Shown here: piece after piece, positions 51,094 through 59,792 of the stretch
Numbering within the stretch: position 1 is the first letter of the stretch
Layout of the letters: each line of letters begins with the position of its first letter
Origin: Halovivax limisalsi
GTDB lineage: Archaea > Halobacteriota > Halobacteria > Halobacteriales > Natrialbaceae
DNA length: 64,000 nucleotides
Direction: 5' to 3'
Assembly: GCF_023093535.1 (NCBI RefSeq)
Contig: NZ_CP095757.1
Location: forward strand, 1,550,001 to 1,614,000
Notes under the pieces: generated by a model
Told to the model about the DNA's origin: nothing
Databases searched by the model: none
Seen by the model: only the letters and a program-made list of their open reading frames with translations
Position numbers and translations under genes: made by a program

Positions 51094-53208
51094 GTGACCG
51101 GTGCAGCAAGCGACCGACGGCGCGGGGTCGGGGCCGATAGCGCGAGCGCCCTCCTGCTACTCGTGCTGGTCGTCGCGCTCGCTCCGTCGACCGTGGCAGG
51201 CCTCGCAGCGCCGGCGTCGGCCGGTGCTACCGCGGTTGTCGACGGCCCCGACCCGGATGCCGGCGTCGCTCCCGCGGTCAAGCCGGATGGCACCACCCCC
51301 GACTGCCCGGTCACGATCGACGCTACAGACCGGCCCGATCGGCCCCGCATCATCGCACTCTACCCGAACCCACCGACGGAGGGGAACGAAGGCGAGTACG
51401 TCGTCCTCGACGTCCCTCGTGGGGGTCGGGCGACCCCGCTGACGCTCACCGACGGCCACGCAAACGCGACGATTCCGGCGGACCTCCCCGCCGACCGCGT
51501 CGCCCTCACGCGATGGCCGAACGAGACGGCGACGCTCACGGATCTGCCGGTCGTACCCGTCGAGGGCTCGCTCCGTCTCGCGGCCGACGGAGACGAACTC
51601 ACCGTACTCGACGCCGGTGACCCCGTCGAGTCGGTCGTCTACGACCGGGCGCCGGAGGGGGAGCTCTGGCATCGGGGCGGCGAGGCGACCGCCACGACCA
51701 CCGCCGACGGCTCTCACCGGGTTTATCGGGGAACGTGGTGGCCACAGGATGCGACCTGCCGCGAACCGACAGCCGTCGACGGGGCGAACGCCACCGCGTT
51801 CGTCCTGCCAGATTCGCCCTCGTCGGTCCTCGAGTCGATCGAGGGGGCGGACGAGCGGATCCGACTCGCCGCGTACACTGTTACCGACGGACGGATCGCG
51901 CGGGCGCTCGAGGACGCGCTCGAACGCGGCGTCTCGGTCGAGGTCCTCGTCGAGGCGAGTCCGGTCGGCGGCCACGAGCGCGCGACCGACGACCACCTCT
52001 CGGACCTCGCCGCGGCCGGTGCGTCCGTCCGCTCGATCGGCGTCGAGGCCCCTCGCTACGCCTTTCACCACCCCAAGTACGCCGTGATCGACGACCGGGT
52101 GCTCGTGACGACGGAGAACTGGAAGCCCGCCGGCGTCGGCGGCGCGGCGAGTCGCGGCTGGGGCGCCGTCGTCGAGAGCCCGACCCTCGCGAGCGAACTC
52201 GCCGCCGTCTTCGAGGCGGATGCCACCGGCCACGACACGGTGCCCTGGACCGAGTACCGAACTCGCGCCTCGTTCGTCGAGACTGATCCGGCGACCGGGG
52301 CGTTTCCGACGAACCACGACCCGGCGTCCGTCGACGCCGAGCGCGTCGAACTCCTGCTCTCGCCCGACAACGCGGCGGGGCGAATCGAGACGCTGATCGA
52401 CGACGCGGATGACTCGATCCGCATCGTCCAGATGCGAATCGATGGCCCCGACAACCGGTTCCTCGAAGCGGCGATCGACGCGGCACGGGACGGCGTCTCC
52501 GTCTCGATCGCACTGGACGACTCGTGGTACGTCGCGGACGAGAACCGCGACCTCGTCGAGCGACTCGAACGGCTCGCCGACCGCGAGGCCCTTCCCATCG
52601 AGGTCCGCCGGATCGACGGCGGCGACCGATTCGACCGGATTCACGCGAAGGGGCTGGTGATCGACGGCGAGACGACGGTGCTGGGCAGCCTCAACTGGAA
52701 CGACGAGTCGATGACCGAGAACAGGGAGGTGGTGCTCGTCCTCCACGGCGAGGAGCCGGCGAACTACTACGCCGAGGTGTTCGACGCGGACTGGGGCGGT
52801 CGGGAGGCGTGGACGGTGCCGCTGACGCTTCTCGTCGCGGCGCTCGGGGCCGTCGCGGTGGTCGTCCTGATCGTTCACCGCCGACTCGCGTTCGAGTCCT
52901 CGTCCGGACCGGATCGGCCGGGGTCGTCAGTTCGTCCGGCTTCGGTGGGGCAATCGCGTCCGCCGCGGCCGATCGTGATCGAGCGAGACGGCGATAGGCC
53001 GCTCCTGACGGGGTCGGACAACGCCGATACACTCGGGACCGACTCGAAGCCCGATCGCGTCGATCGATCGGCGAACCGGTCACGTTCGACGGGTCGCCGG
53101 CGATCGGCAGATCGGCCCGACGCGGTTCGGTCCCGACCACCGACCCGATCGTCGACGTGCGAGGACGCCGACGCGACCGATCACTCGCCATCGAACCCGC
53201 GCACTTAA
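51094..53208 (+). CDS. Secreted phospholipase-D-superfamily protein with lamin-tail-like domain and membrane anchor
   Basis: 704 residues. A signal peptide is at about 15-44 (LLLLVLVVALAPS). A lamin-tail-like beta domain follows (IIALYPNPPTEGNEGEYVVL, 86-180), then two PLD half-sites: HHPKYAVID near 326 and IHAKGLVID near 516, each followed by the conserved T-E-N-W or S-L-N-W box. A membrane helix (about 575-600) and a basic Ser/Arg-rich tail end it. The enzyme is thus anchored with its catalytic part outside the cell. PLD-fold proteins of this build cleave nucleic acids or lipids; with a lamin-tail domain an extracellular nuclease is plausible. GTG 51094 is the start. Confidence 0.87.
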   Translation: MTGAASDRRRGVGADSASALLLLVLVVALAPSTVAGLAAPASAGATAVVDGPDPDAGVAPAVKPDGTTPDCPVTIDATDRPDRPRIIALYPNPPTEGNEGEYVVLDVPRGGRATPLTLTDGHANATIPADLPADRVALTRWPNETATLTDLPVVPVEGSLRLAADGDELTVLDAGDPVESVVYDRAPEGELWHRGGEATATTTADGSHRVYRGTWWPQDATCREPTAVDGANATAFVLPDSPSSVLESIEGADERIRLAAYTVTDGRIARALEDALERGVSVEVLVEASPVGGHERATDDHLSDLAAAGASVRSIGVEAPRYAFHHPKYAVIDDRVLVTTENWKPAGVGGAASRGWGAVVESPTLASELAAVFEADATGHDTVPWTEYRTRASFVETDPATGAFPTNHDPASVDAERVELLLSPDNAAGRIETLIDDADDSIRIVQMRIDGPDNRFLEAAIDAARDGVSVSIALDDSWYVADENRDLVERLERLADREALPIEVRRIDGGDRFDRIHAKGLVIDGETTVLGSLNWNDESMTENREVVLVLHGEEPANYYAEVFDADWGGREAWTVPLTLLVAALGAVAVVVLIVHRRLAFESSSGPDRPGSSVRPASVGQSRPPRPIVIERDGDRPLLTGSDNADTLGTDSKPDRVDRSANRSRSTGRRRSADRPDAVRSRPPTRSSTCEDADATDHSPSNPRT

Positions 53209-53263
53209 CGCGCGAAATCGGACAGCCGGGCCGGTATCGCCGTCGCCGTCGACGGACCGATCA

Positions 53264-53749
53264 ATGACCGCCGAACCTGGTTCCGACATTGCTTGCTGGG
53301 ACGACCGCGTGGAGGGTGCGTTCGACCCGCGGGTCGTCGCCCTGATCGTCGTTCTGTCCGGGCTGGCAGCCTCGGTGAACGTCCCCTACGGCGGGTTCGC
53401 GTTCGCCGCCGCGGCCTTTCTCCTGCTCTGTGCCGCGGGGCTCCTCGCGCATTTCGCCGGCCAGCGTCGACTGCAACGAATCACGGCGGGACTGGCCGCC
53501 CACTGGGAGGCCCACGGCGCGACCGTCGAAGGGATCACCCGGGATCGCGGCTGGTCGCGGACCGCGTGGGTCGTCCACACCACCGCCGGGCCGATCACGG
53601 TCTCCGGACTCGCGCTCGCGCCGCTGTCGAAGGTCTCGATCGAGTGGGAGGGGACCGGTGACGTGCTCGCCGCGACCGACGCGGAGGAGCGCCTGGACTC
53701 GCTCGCCGCGGAGTGGTACCAGGAAGTGCGGTACGCGACCACGAACTGA
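53264..53749 (+). CDS. Hypothetical membrane protein
   Basis: 161 residues with two hydrophobic helices near the N-terminus (VVALIVVLSGLAASVNVPYG and FAFAAAAFLLLCAAGLLAHF), then a soluble alpha/beta domain (HWEAHGATVEGITRDRGWSR, IEWEGTGDVLAATDAEERLD). No known family is recognised. It lies convergent to the ppc gene, with only 24 bases between their ends. Confidence 0.65.
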   Translation: MTAEPGSDIACWDDRVEGAFDPRVVALIVVLSGLAASVNVPYGGFAFAAAAFLLLCAAGLLAHFAGQRRLQRITAGLAAHWEAHGATVEGITRDRGWSRTAWVVHTTAGPITVSGLALAPLSKVSIEWEGTGDVLAATDAEERLDSLAAEWYQEVRYATTN

Positions 53750-53773
53750 CGGTGAGTTCCGTTCGGGTCGTGA

Positions 53774-56464
53774 TTAACCGGTGTTCTTCATGCCGGCCGC
53801 GATGCCGTGCACGGTCAGCCGCAGCGTTCGTTCCTCGACGTCGGTGCGATCCGATCGAGCGAGCAGCGACGTCTGGAGGAGGTTCAGCGGGTCGACGTAG
53901 GGGTTGCGACGCCGGGTCGACTCGGCGAGCCAGTCGCGGGTGTGCAGGCCGTCCCGACGGCCGATCGTCGTGACCAGTTCGACCGCTCGTTCGTACTCTT
54001 CGCTCAGCAGCGGGACGAACGTCTCCCGGAGGTCGTCCTCGGCGAGGGCGGCGTACTCGGCGGCGATCTCGAGGTCGGTCCGGGCGAGCGAGAGCGCGGC
54101 GTTGTCGAGCGTGGTCCGGAAGAACGGCCACTCGTCGTACATCGTCTGCAAGACCGAGATATCGCCCCCGTCCTCGAGGTAGGCGTCGATCCCCGTCGCC
54201 AGGCCGTACCACCCGGGCAGGATGCACCGCGACTGGGTCCACGAGAAGACCCACGGGATCGCCCGGAGGTCTTCGACCGTCCGTTCGCCGCTTCGCGACG
54301 CGGGTCGTGAGCCGAGGTCGAGTTTCTCGATGACCGTGATCGGGGTGGCCTGTTCGAAGTACCGGACGAAGCCGTCGCGCTCGAGCAGATCGCGGTACGC
54401 CGTCCGGGCCGCCTCAGCCGTCCGTTCCGCGGCGTCGAGCCACGCCTCCTCGATCGACTCCCGGGGCTGCTCGATCGCGCGCTTGCGGGCGCGAAGTTGC
54501 GCGTTCAGCATCTGCTCGAGGTTTCGCCGTGCGATCTGCGGGTGACCGTACTTCTCGGCGATCGACTCGCCCTGTTCGGTGAACTTCACCTGGCCGGAGA
54601 CGGTTGCGTTGGGCAGGGCGAGCAGCGCCTCGTTCATCGGCCCGCCGCCGCGCGAGATCGACCCGCCGCGCCCGTGGAAGAGTCGCAGCGTCACGTCGTG
54701 ATCCTCGCAGATCCGCGCGAGGCGGCGTTGCGTTCGATAGAGCGACCAGTTGGCCGCGAGGAAGCCGTTTTCCTTGTTCGAGTCGGAGTAGCCGAGCATG
54801 ATCTCCTGGGTGCCCCCGCGAGCGGCGAGCGCCTGCGCGTAGGCCTCGTTCTCGAACAGCGTCCCGACGATGCGACGCGCCCCGGAGAGGGCGGCCTCCG
54901 TCTCGAGCAGCGGGACGACGTCGATGCCGGCGTAATCCGGCAGGGAGACGACGCCGGCCTGGTCGGCAAGAAAGAGCACTTCGAGGACGTGGCTCGGCTC
55001 CTCCGTCATCGAGATGCAGTAGGTGTCGATCGCCTCCGGTCCGTAGGTCGACTGCCAGTCGGCGAGCCGGTCGAACAGTTCGAGGACGCGAGCCGACGAC
55101 TCGGAGAGGCCGTCGGTATCGCCGAGGTCGATCACGGGCTCGTCCTGGAGGATCGCGTCGGTCAGCAACTCGACGCGCTCGGCTTCGTCCCGGTCCCGGT
55201 AGTCGATTCCCTCGCGCTCGAAGGCCTCGACGAGCGCGTCGGTGTGTTTCGCCCGGTGATCGCGCAGGTCCAGGCTGGCGAGCGAGAAGCCGAACGTCTC
55301 GACCTGTCGCCGGAGCGGGTCGACGTGGACCGACGCGACCGACTCGGCGTCGTTGGCACGCAGGCTCTCCGCGATCGTGGTCAGGTCCGCGAGCAACTCC
55401 TCGGCGTCCGCGTACCCGCCGGGGCGAACGTCGCCGATCCGATCGAGGCGTTCGCGGACGAGGGCGACCTTCTGTCGGTAGGGCTCGTCCGGGTAGCGAG
55501 TCTCGTATCGCCGCGCACACTCCGGCAGTCGGTCGCGATCCGCCGCGAGCGATTCCTCGAAGTTGTCACCGACCGCGAGCCGGCGACCCTCCTGGCTCAG
55601 GCTGCCCAACAGCCGCTCGAGCGCATCGTCGTAGCGCCGCAGGATCGCCTCGCGCTGGCGTTCGAGCGTGTTCGCGGTCACCTCGGGCGTGACGTACGGG
55701 TTGCCGTCGCGGTCGCTCCCCGCCCACGATCGGAACCGAACGACCGTCGGGACGTCCAGGCCGCCCTCGACCGCCTCGTCGAGGACCCGCTCGAGTTCGT
55801 CGTAGACATCGCCGACGACGTCGAAGAGCGTGTGCTCGGCGTACCACTGGACGTTACGCGCCTCGTCCGCGACCTCGGGTTTTCGACGACGGACCTGCGG
55901 CGTCCCCCAGAGGCTCGTCACCTCCGCGTCGATCGCCCGCCAGACGCGGTCCGCGTCCCCGTCGGTGAGCAGGCGCTCGTCGAGGGTCTCGAGCTGGTTC
56001 GAAATCGTCCTGCGTTTGGCCTTCACCGTCTTCCGTCGCGCCTCAGTCGGGTGGGCGGTGAACGTGGGTTCGATCAGGACGTCCTCGAGAACGCCCTCGA
56101 CCGTCGACCCGTCGAGTTCGGCGAGGGCGTCGGCCGCCGCGACGAGGCCGTCGTCGAGGTCGCCCGACTGGGACCGCCGACGGATCGACCGGACTCGTTC
56201 GCGCTCTTCTGCCAGGTTGACGAGTTCGAAGTACGTCGCGAACGCGCGAGCGACCGTCCGCTCGTGGGCGGGTGACAGGTCGTCGAGTTCGCGACGGAGC
56301 GGTTCCCGGCTGTCCAGTTCGTCAGCCCGGTAGTCGATCGCGGCCGTGCGACACGATTCGACGGCCTCGAAGGCCTCGGTCGAGGTCTGACGCGTCAGGA
56401 CGTCGCCGAGCACGCGCCCGAGATCGCGGACGTCGCGGGAGAGGTTCCTGTTGTGCAGTCGCAT
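53774..56464 (-). CDS. ppc: Phosphoenolpyruvate carboxylase
   Basis: 896 residues, the normal length of the bacterial-type enzyme. It fixes bicarbonate onto phosphoenolpyruvate to give oxaloacetate, refilling the citrate cycle. Key segments are present: FTAHPTEARRKT with the catalytic His (near 136), FRSWAGSDRDGNPYVT, GYSDSNKENGF (bicarbonate/PEP lysine) and the glycine-rich FHGRGGSISRGGGP loop. The C-terminal RLTVHGIAAGMKNTG is the standard ending with the allosteric site. ATG 56464 is used; a GTG four codons earlier is less likely from the TATA spacing. Confidence 0.96.
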   Translation of the reverse strand: MRLHNRNLSRDVRDLGRVLGDVLTRQTSTEAFEAVESCRTAAIDYRADELDSREPLRRELDDLSPAHERTVARAFATYFELVNLAEERERVRSIRRRSQSGDLDDGLVAAADALAELDGSTVEGVLEDVLIEPTFTAHPTEARRKTVKAKRRTISNQLETLDERLLTDGDADRVWRAIDAEVTSLWGTPQVRRRKPEVADEARNVQWYAEHTLFDVVGDVYDELERVLDEAVEGGLDVPTVVRFRSWAGSDRDGNPYVTPEVTANTLERQREAILRRYDDALERLLGSLSQEGRRLAVGDNFEESLAADRDRLPECARRYETRYPDEPYRQKVALVRERLDRIGDVRPGGYADAEELLADLTTIAESLRANDAESVASVHVDPLRRQVETFGFSLASLDLRDHRAKHTDALVEAFEREGIDYRDRDEAERVELLTDAILQDEPVIDLGDTDGLSESSARVLELFDRLADWQSTYGPEAIDTYCISMTEEPSHVLEVLFLADQAGVVSLPDYAGIDVVPLLETEAALSGARRIVGTLFENEAYAQALAARGGTQEIMLGYSDSNKENGFLAANWSLYRTQRRLARICEDHDVTLRLFHGRGGSISRGGGPMNEALLALPNATVSGQVKFTEQGESIAEKYGHPQIARRNLEQMLNAQLRARKRAIEQPRESIEEAWLDAAERTAEAARTAYRDLLERDGFVRYFEQATPITVIEKLDLGSRPASRSGERTVEDLRAIPWVFSWTQSRCILPGWYGLATGIDAYLEDGGDISVLQTMYDEWPFFRTTLDNAALSLARTDLEIAAEYAALAEDDLRETFVPLLSEEYERAVELVTTIGRRDGLHTRDWLAESTRRRNPYVDPLNLLQTSLLARSDRTDVEERTLRLTVHGIAAGMKNTG

Positions 56465-56486
56465 GGGTTGGACCACGCCAGGCGGT

Positions 56487-56497
56487 CGTAAAAACGG
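56487..56497 (-). promoter_or_regulatory. TATA box of ppc
   Basis: CCGTTTTTACG on the minus strand, 27 bases from ATG 56464. Confidence 0.5.
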
Positions 56498-56619
56498 TGG
56501 CGTCGACCCGGATATTGCCGGTCACCCGTCTCGGCACGCCCCACGGGTATCGACGCGAGGCCGGCAACTCGGTCGTCCGCGACGCGTCGCCCGAAGCGGT
56601 CGGCTATAGCGGCGCTCGC

Positions 56620-58524
56620 TCAGTCGTCCAGGGGCGCGGCGCTGGAGAGCGCCTCGTCGATCTCGGCGTCGGCCATCTTCTCGACGAGGGCGTCGATGAC
56701 GGCCTCGCGCTTGCCCGTGACGAACTTGATCGAGCCGACGACGAGGTGGCCGCCGCCGGAGACGCCCGCGCCGGGCACCTCCGCTTTGAGTTCGGCGACC
56801 ATCTCCGGAATGTCGAGTCTGACGCCGTCGCTTCGGAGGACGGCGAAGTCCGGGCCGTACCCCACCGTGATCACCGGGTCGCCCGTCTCCTCGATCTTTT
56901 GATCGTGGATCTCGCCGGTGGTCTTGCCCGGCGCGGGGTAGGTGAATCGATGGGCGTAATCCTCGACGTCGATCCGGTAGAGGTGGGCGCCGTTCTCGAG
57001 CGACTCGTGTTCGAGGTGGGGCGTGGCCGCCTCGAGTTGTCGGTCGACCGCCTCGCGCCCCGTCCCGGAGAACAGCGAGACGAGTTCGTCGTGGTGGTCG
57101 GGTGCACAGTCGATGCCGAGGATGTCGGTGATGAGGTGGTCGCCGGGGCTGTAGCGCAGCCAGTGGGCGGCGTAGTCCAGCGCCTCGCTGACGTCTTGCA
57201 GGTGCGTCTCGTCGAAGTCCGCGTCCGCCGCGAGGTCGATGTAGTCGCTCATCGCGTCGGCCTTCGACCGGTCGGCCAGGCCGGCGACGGCGGGGAGGTG
57301 GCGGATCTCGTCGGTGAGGTCGGGGTAGATCATCCGCGCGAGTTCGACGCAGAGCATCCCGGTCGTGATCCGGTAATCCTCGTCGTGGAGGTACGGATTC
57401 ACGTGGGCGTCGAGGAGGTCCTCGACGGCGGTCGGGTCCGGGTGGTGGTGATCGATCGCCAGGATCGGAATGTCGTAGTGAGCGAGCGTCTCGTAGGCGG
57501 GGACGTCCTCCTCGGTCGAGCCGTTGTCCAGCATCAGCAAGAGCGGCAACTGCTGGCCGTGTTTTGCGCGGTCTTCCAGCGCGTAGGTGAGATCGCGCGT
57601 GGCGTCTTCCATCTCGTAGAACGGCGCCTTGCTCGGCAGGCGCTTGATCAGGTGTCGCGGCGCGTCGGCGTCCTCGTGAACGTCCGCGATGAATCGCTCG
57701 AGGGCGAGCTGGACCGGGACGGCCGCGCACATCCCGTCGCCGTCGGCGTGGTGTCGGACCCGGATCGGCCGCCCCTCGAGAACGGTCCGTCGGAGGCGTT
57801 CGGCGACGCCTCGGAGTTCCTCGAAGAGCGGTTCGAACGCGGGCCACTCGATCAACGGCTCGACGTCGGCGGGTTCGGCACGGTCGGCGTGGGCCGCTTC
57901 GAGCCGGTCGCGCGCCTCGGTTTCGGCCTCGTCGGTGAGCACGGAGAGGCCGTCGACCTCCAGCTGGATCGAGCCCTCGTGGCGCTCGACGGTGGCGGTG
58001 AGTCTGACGATCGAGCCGACCGAGGCGGCGGGGTAGGCGCGCACGCCGGCCTGTTCGAACGCGGCGGCCGTGACGACGCCGTATTCGTCGGCGACGTGGA
58101 AGATGGTCGGGCCGCCCGTCTGTTTGATCTGCACCACCTCGCCTTCGAAGGTGATCTGCTCGCCGACGTTCGCTTCGAGCCGATTCGTCCCGGTGAGCGA
58201 CACCTCGTGGTCGACCGGTTCGACACTTGCGTCGTCGAGGTCGACGGCCGCCGGCGCGAACGAGAGGTCGCCGTTCTCGCGGACGTCTTCGAGTTCGACG
58301 GCGAGTTCGTCGCCGACGTGGTAGGTTCCTTCGAGGACTGACTCGTGGACGAGGCCGGAGATGTCGTCCGCGAGATCGACGAAGATACCGTACTCGACGA
58401 TACCGTTGATCTCGGCGAGATAGGGCGTCTCGTGCTCGAGCTCGTCGGGGGTACACGCCGAGTCGAGATCGTAGACGACCGCCTCGCGTTCCGTGCCGTC
58501 GCCGTCGGCGGTCTCGTGGGTCAT
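56620..58524 (-). CDS. DHH-family phosphoesterase with N-terminal S1 domain (RecJ-like)
   Basis: 634 residues. An S1/OB RNA-binding domain (TPYLAEINGIVEYGIFVDLA, about 28-90) is followed by a second OB-fold (about 110-190), then the DHH core with HHADGDGMCAA (about 255), LMLDNGS and AIDHHHPDP (about 354-362), and a DHHA1 domain near the C-terminus with the glycine-rich SGGGHLVVGSIKF. All catalytic motifs are present, so an active single-strand exonuclease is expected. Haloarchaea have several RecJ paralogues; in contrast to the one at 45391 this one keeps DHH. The long upstream frame to 59007 is antisense to the JAMM gene, and ATG 58524 is chosen. Confidence 0.9.
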   Translation of the reverse strand: MTHETADGDGTEREAVVYDLDSACTPDELEHETPYLAEINGIVEYGIFVDLADDISGLVHESVLEGTYHVGDELAVELEDVRENGDLSFAPAAVDLDDASVEPVDHEVSLTGTNRLEANVGEQITFEGEVVQIKQTGGPTIFHVADEYGVVTAAAFEQAGVRAYPAASVGSIVRLTATVERHEGSIQLEVDGLSVLTDEAETEARDRLEAAHADRAEPADVEPLIEWPAFEPLFEELRGVAERLRRTVLEGRPIRVRHHADGDGMCAAVPVQLALERFIADVHEDADAPRHLIKRLPSKAPFYEMEDATRDLTYALEDRAKHGQQLPLLLMLDNGSTEEDVPAYETLAHYDIPILAIDHHHPDPTAVEDLLDAHVNPYLHDEDYRITTGMLCVELARMIYPDLTDEIRHLPAVAGLADRSKADAMSDYIDLAADADFDETHLQDVSEALDYAAHWLRYSPGDHLITDILGIDCAPDHHDELVSLFSGTGREAVDRQLEAATPHLEHESLENGAHLYRIDVEDYAHRFTYPAPGKTTGEIHDQKIEETGDPVITVGYGPDFAVLRSDGVRLDIPEMVAELKAEVPGAGVSGGGHLVVGSIKFVTGKREAVIDALVEKMADAEIDEALSSAAPLDD

Positions 58525-58529
58525 CGTTG

Positions 58530-58547
58530 CCGGTCGTTTGCGACCGG
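58530..58547. promoter_or_regulatory. Inverted repeat between TATA and start of the S1-DHH gene
   Basis: CCGGTCG (58530-58536) and CGACCGG (58541-58547) form a perfect 7-bp dyad with a TTTG loop, just upstream of ATG 58524 and just downstream of the TATA at 58551-58558. It could be an operator or the stem of a 5' hairpin. Confidence 0.4.
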
Positions 58548-58550
58548 CGC

Positions 58551-58558
58551 GTATAACG
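58551..58558 (-). promoter_or_regulatory. TATA box of the S1-DHH gene
   Basis: CGTTATAC on the minus strand, about 30 bases before ATG 58524. Confidence 0.5.
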
Positions 58559-58687
58559 CTTATCAAGGAGCGCCAGAAACGAGCCCGGGCGCGTTTTTCG
58601 CCCCCCATCGGCGACGTCCCGGCGCTGGGGTCGGAAACCCCGCCCGACTCCGCAACGTTTAGCAACGCCGCGCCCGGATGGAGGGCC

Positions 58688-59194
58688 ATGGGGCTGCTCT
58701 CGTCGCTGTTCCGCTCGAGCGAGATTCTCGGCATCGCCGAGGAGACCCTCGAGTTCGCCGTCGAGTCCTCCGCCGAAACCCATCCCAACGAGTACATGGG
58801 GTTTCTCCGGGGGACGGAGGCGAGCCGACTCGGCCTCGATCGCGACGGCCTGATCATCACCGACGTGCTGGTGGTGCCGGGCACCGAGTCGAACAGCGTC
58901 AGCGCGACGGTCAAATCGAGTTCGATTCCGAACGACACGAAAGCGCTGGGGAGCATCCACTCGCATCCGAACGGCGTGCTCCGTCCGAGCCAGGCCGACC
59001 TCGGCACGTTCGGTCGCGGATCGGTGCACGTGATCGTCGGCGCGCCGTACGGCCGCCACGACTGGCAGGCCTTCGACTCGAGCGGCGAGCCGACGACGCT
59101 GTCGGTGATCGACGTCGATCTGCCCGACTCCGAGGACTTCTTTCACTTCACCCAGCAGGACATCGACGAGGAGTTACAATGGAACGAGCGATAG
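58688..59194 (+). CDS. JAMM/MPN-domain metalloprotease-like protein
   Basis: 168 residues. The JAMM zinc site is complete: E35 (PNEYMGFL), H91 and H93 (SIHSHPN), S101 and D104 (PSQADL), in the order E, H-x-H, S, D. Family members remove ubiquitin-like proteins; haloarchaeal JAMM1 removes SAMP proteins. This protein has a different N-terminus (MGLLSSLFRSSEILGIAEET) from the desampylase as I know it, so the substrate is open. ATG 58688 is 22-29 bases after a TATA-like CGTTTAGC. It is divergent from the DHH gene. Confidence 0.82.
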   Translation: MGLLSSLFRSSEILGIAEETLEFAVESSAETHPNEYMGFLRGTEASRLGLDRDGLIITDVLVVPGTESNSVSATVKSSSIPNDTKALGSIHSHPNGVLRPSQADLGTFGRGSVHVIVGAPYGRHDWQAFDSSGEPTTLSVIDVDLPDSEDFFHFTQQDIDEELQWNER

Positions 59195-59315
59195 TCGCGG
59201 AACGGACGATAGAGCGGCCGCGCCGCGGTATCGAGCCCGTCGGTTCGAGCGGCGGTGACGGGACCGAACGCGAACGAACCGGTCGCGGCCACCGTCGCGG
59301 GGGCGACCCGAAGTG

Positions 59316-59738
59316 ATGCGCGTCGTCGCCCAGGGGACGTTCGACCTCGTCCACCCCGGCCACGTCCACTACCTCCGCGAAGCGGCCGCGATGGGCGACG
59401 AACTCGTCGTCATCGTCGCCCGCCGGACGAACGTCGACCACAAGGAGCGACCGATCTGCCCAGCCACGCAGCGACGCGACGTCGTCGACGCGCTCGAGCC
59501 CGTGGACCGCGCGATCCTCGGCCACGAGTCCGATATCTTCGTCCCCATCGAGGAGCTCGAGCCCGACGTCATCGCGCTGGGCCACGACCAGCACCACGAC
59601 GAGGAGGCGATACTGGCCGAGCTGGATCGCCGCGGCATCGACTGCGAGCTCAGGCGAGCGAGCGGGACCGAACCCGGCGAGGACGAACTGTACTCGACCC
59701 GCAAGATCGTCGATCGGATCATCGACCGCCGGGGCTAA
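59316..59738 (+). CDS. ribL: FAD synthase (archaeal RibL type)
   Basis: 140 residues of the nucleotidyltransferase fold. The HxGH motif is at residues 13-16 ([14 protein letters not shown]), with [10 protein letters not shown] near the C-terminus corresponding to the S/T-x-x-I-V substrate loop. RibL transfers AMP (or CMP) to FMN to make FAD in archaea. A GTG immediately precedes ATG 59316; ATG is used. The gene lies 3 kb from ribH (lumazine synthase), which belongs to the same flavin pathway, though on the other strand. Confidence 0.9.
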   Translation: MRVVAQGTFDLVHPGHVHYLREAAAMGDELVVIVARRTNVDHKERPICPATQRRDVVDALEPVDRAILGHESDIFVPIEELEPDVIALGHDQHHDEEAILAELDRRGIDCELRRASGTEPGEDELYSTRKIVDRIIDRRG

Positions 59739-59792
59739 CAGTTCGGACGAACGACTTGGGTACCGTCCCCGATCTCGCCCCGTTCTCGAAAC

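Noticed and set aside
56522-59146. Very long minus-strand open frame (874 codons) and a plus-strand one at 56272-58341 (689 codons)
   Set aside because: Both are Arg/Gly/Pro- or Val/Arg-rich shadows of the S1-DHH, JAMM and ppc genes caused by high GC content; they have no domain.
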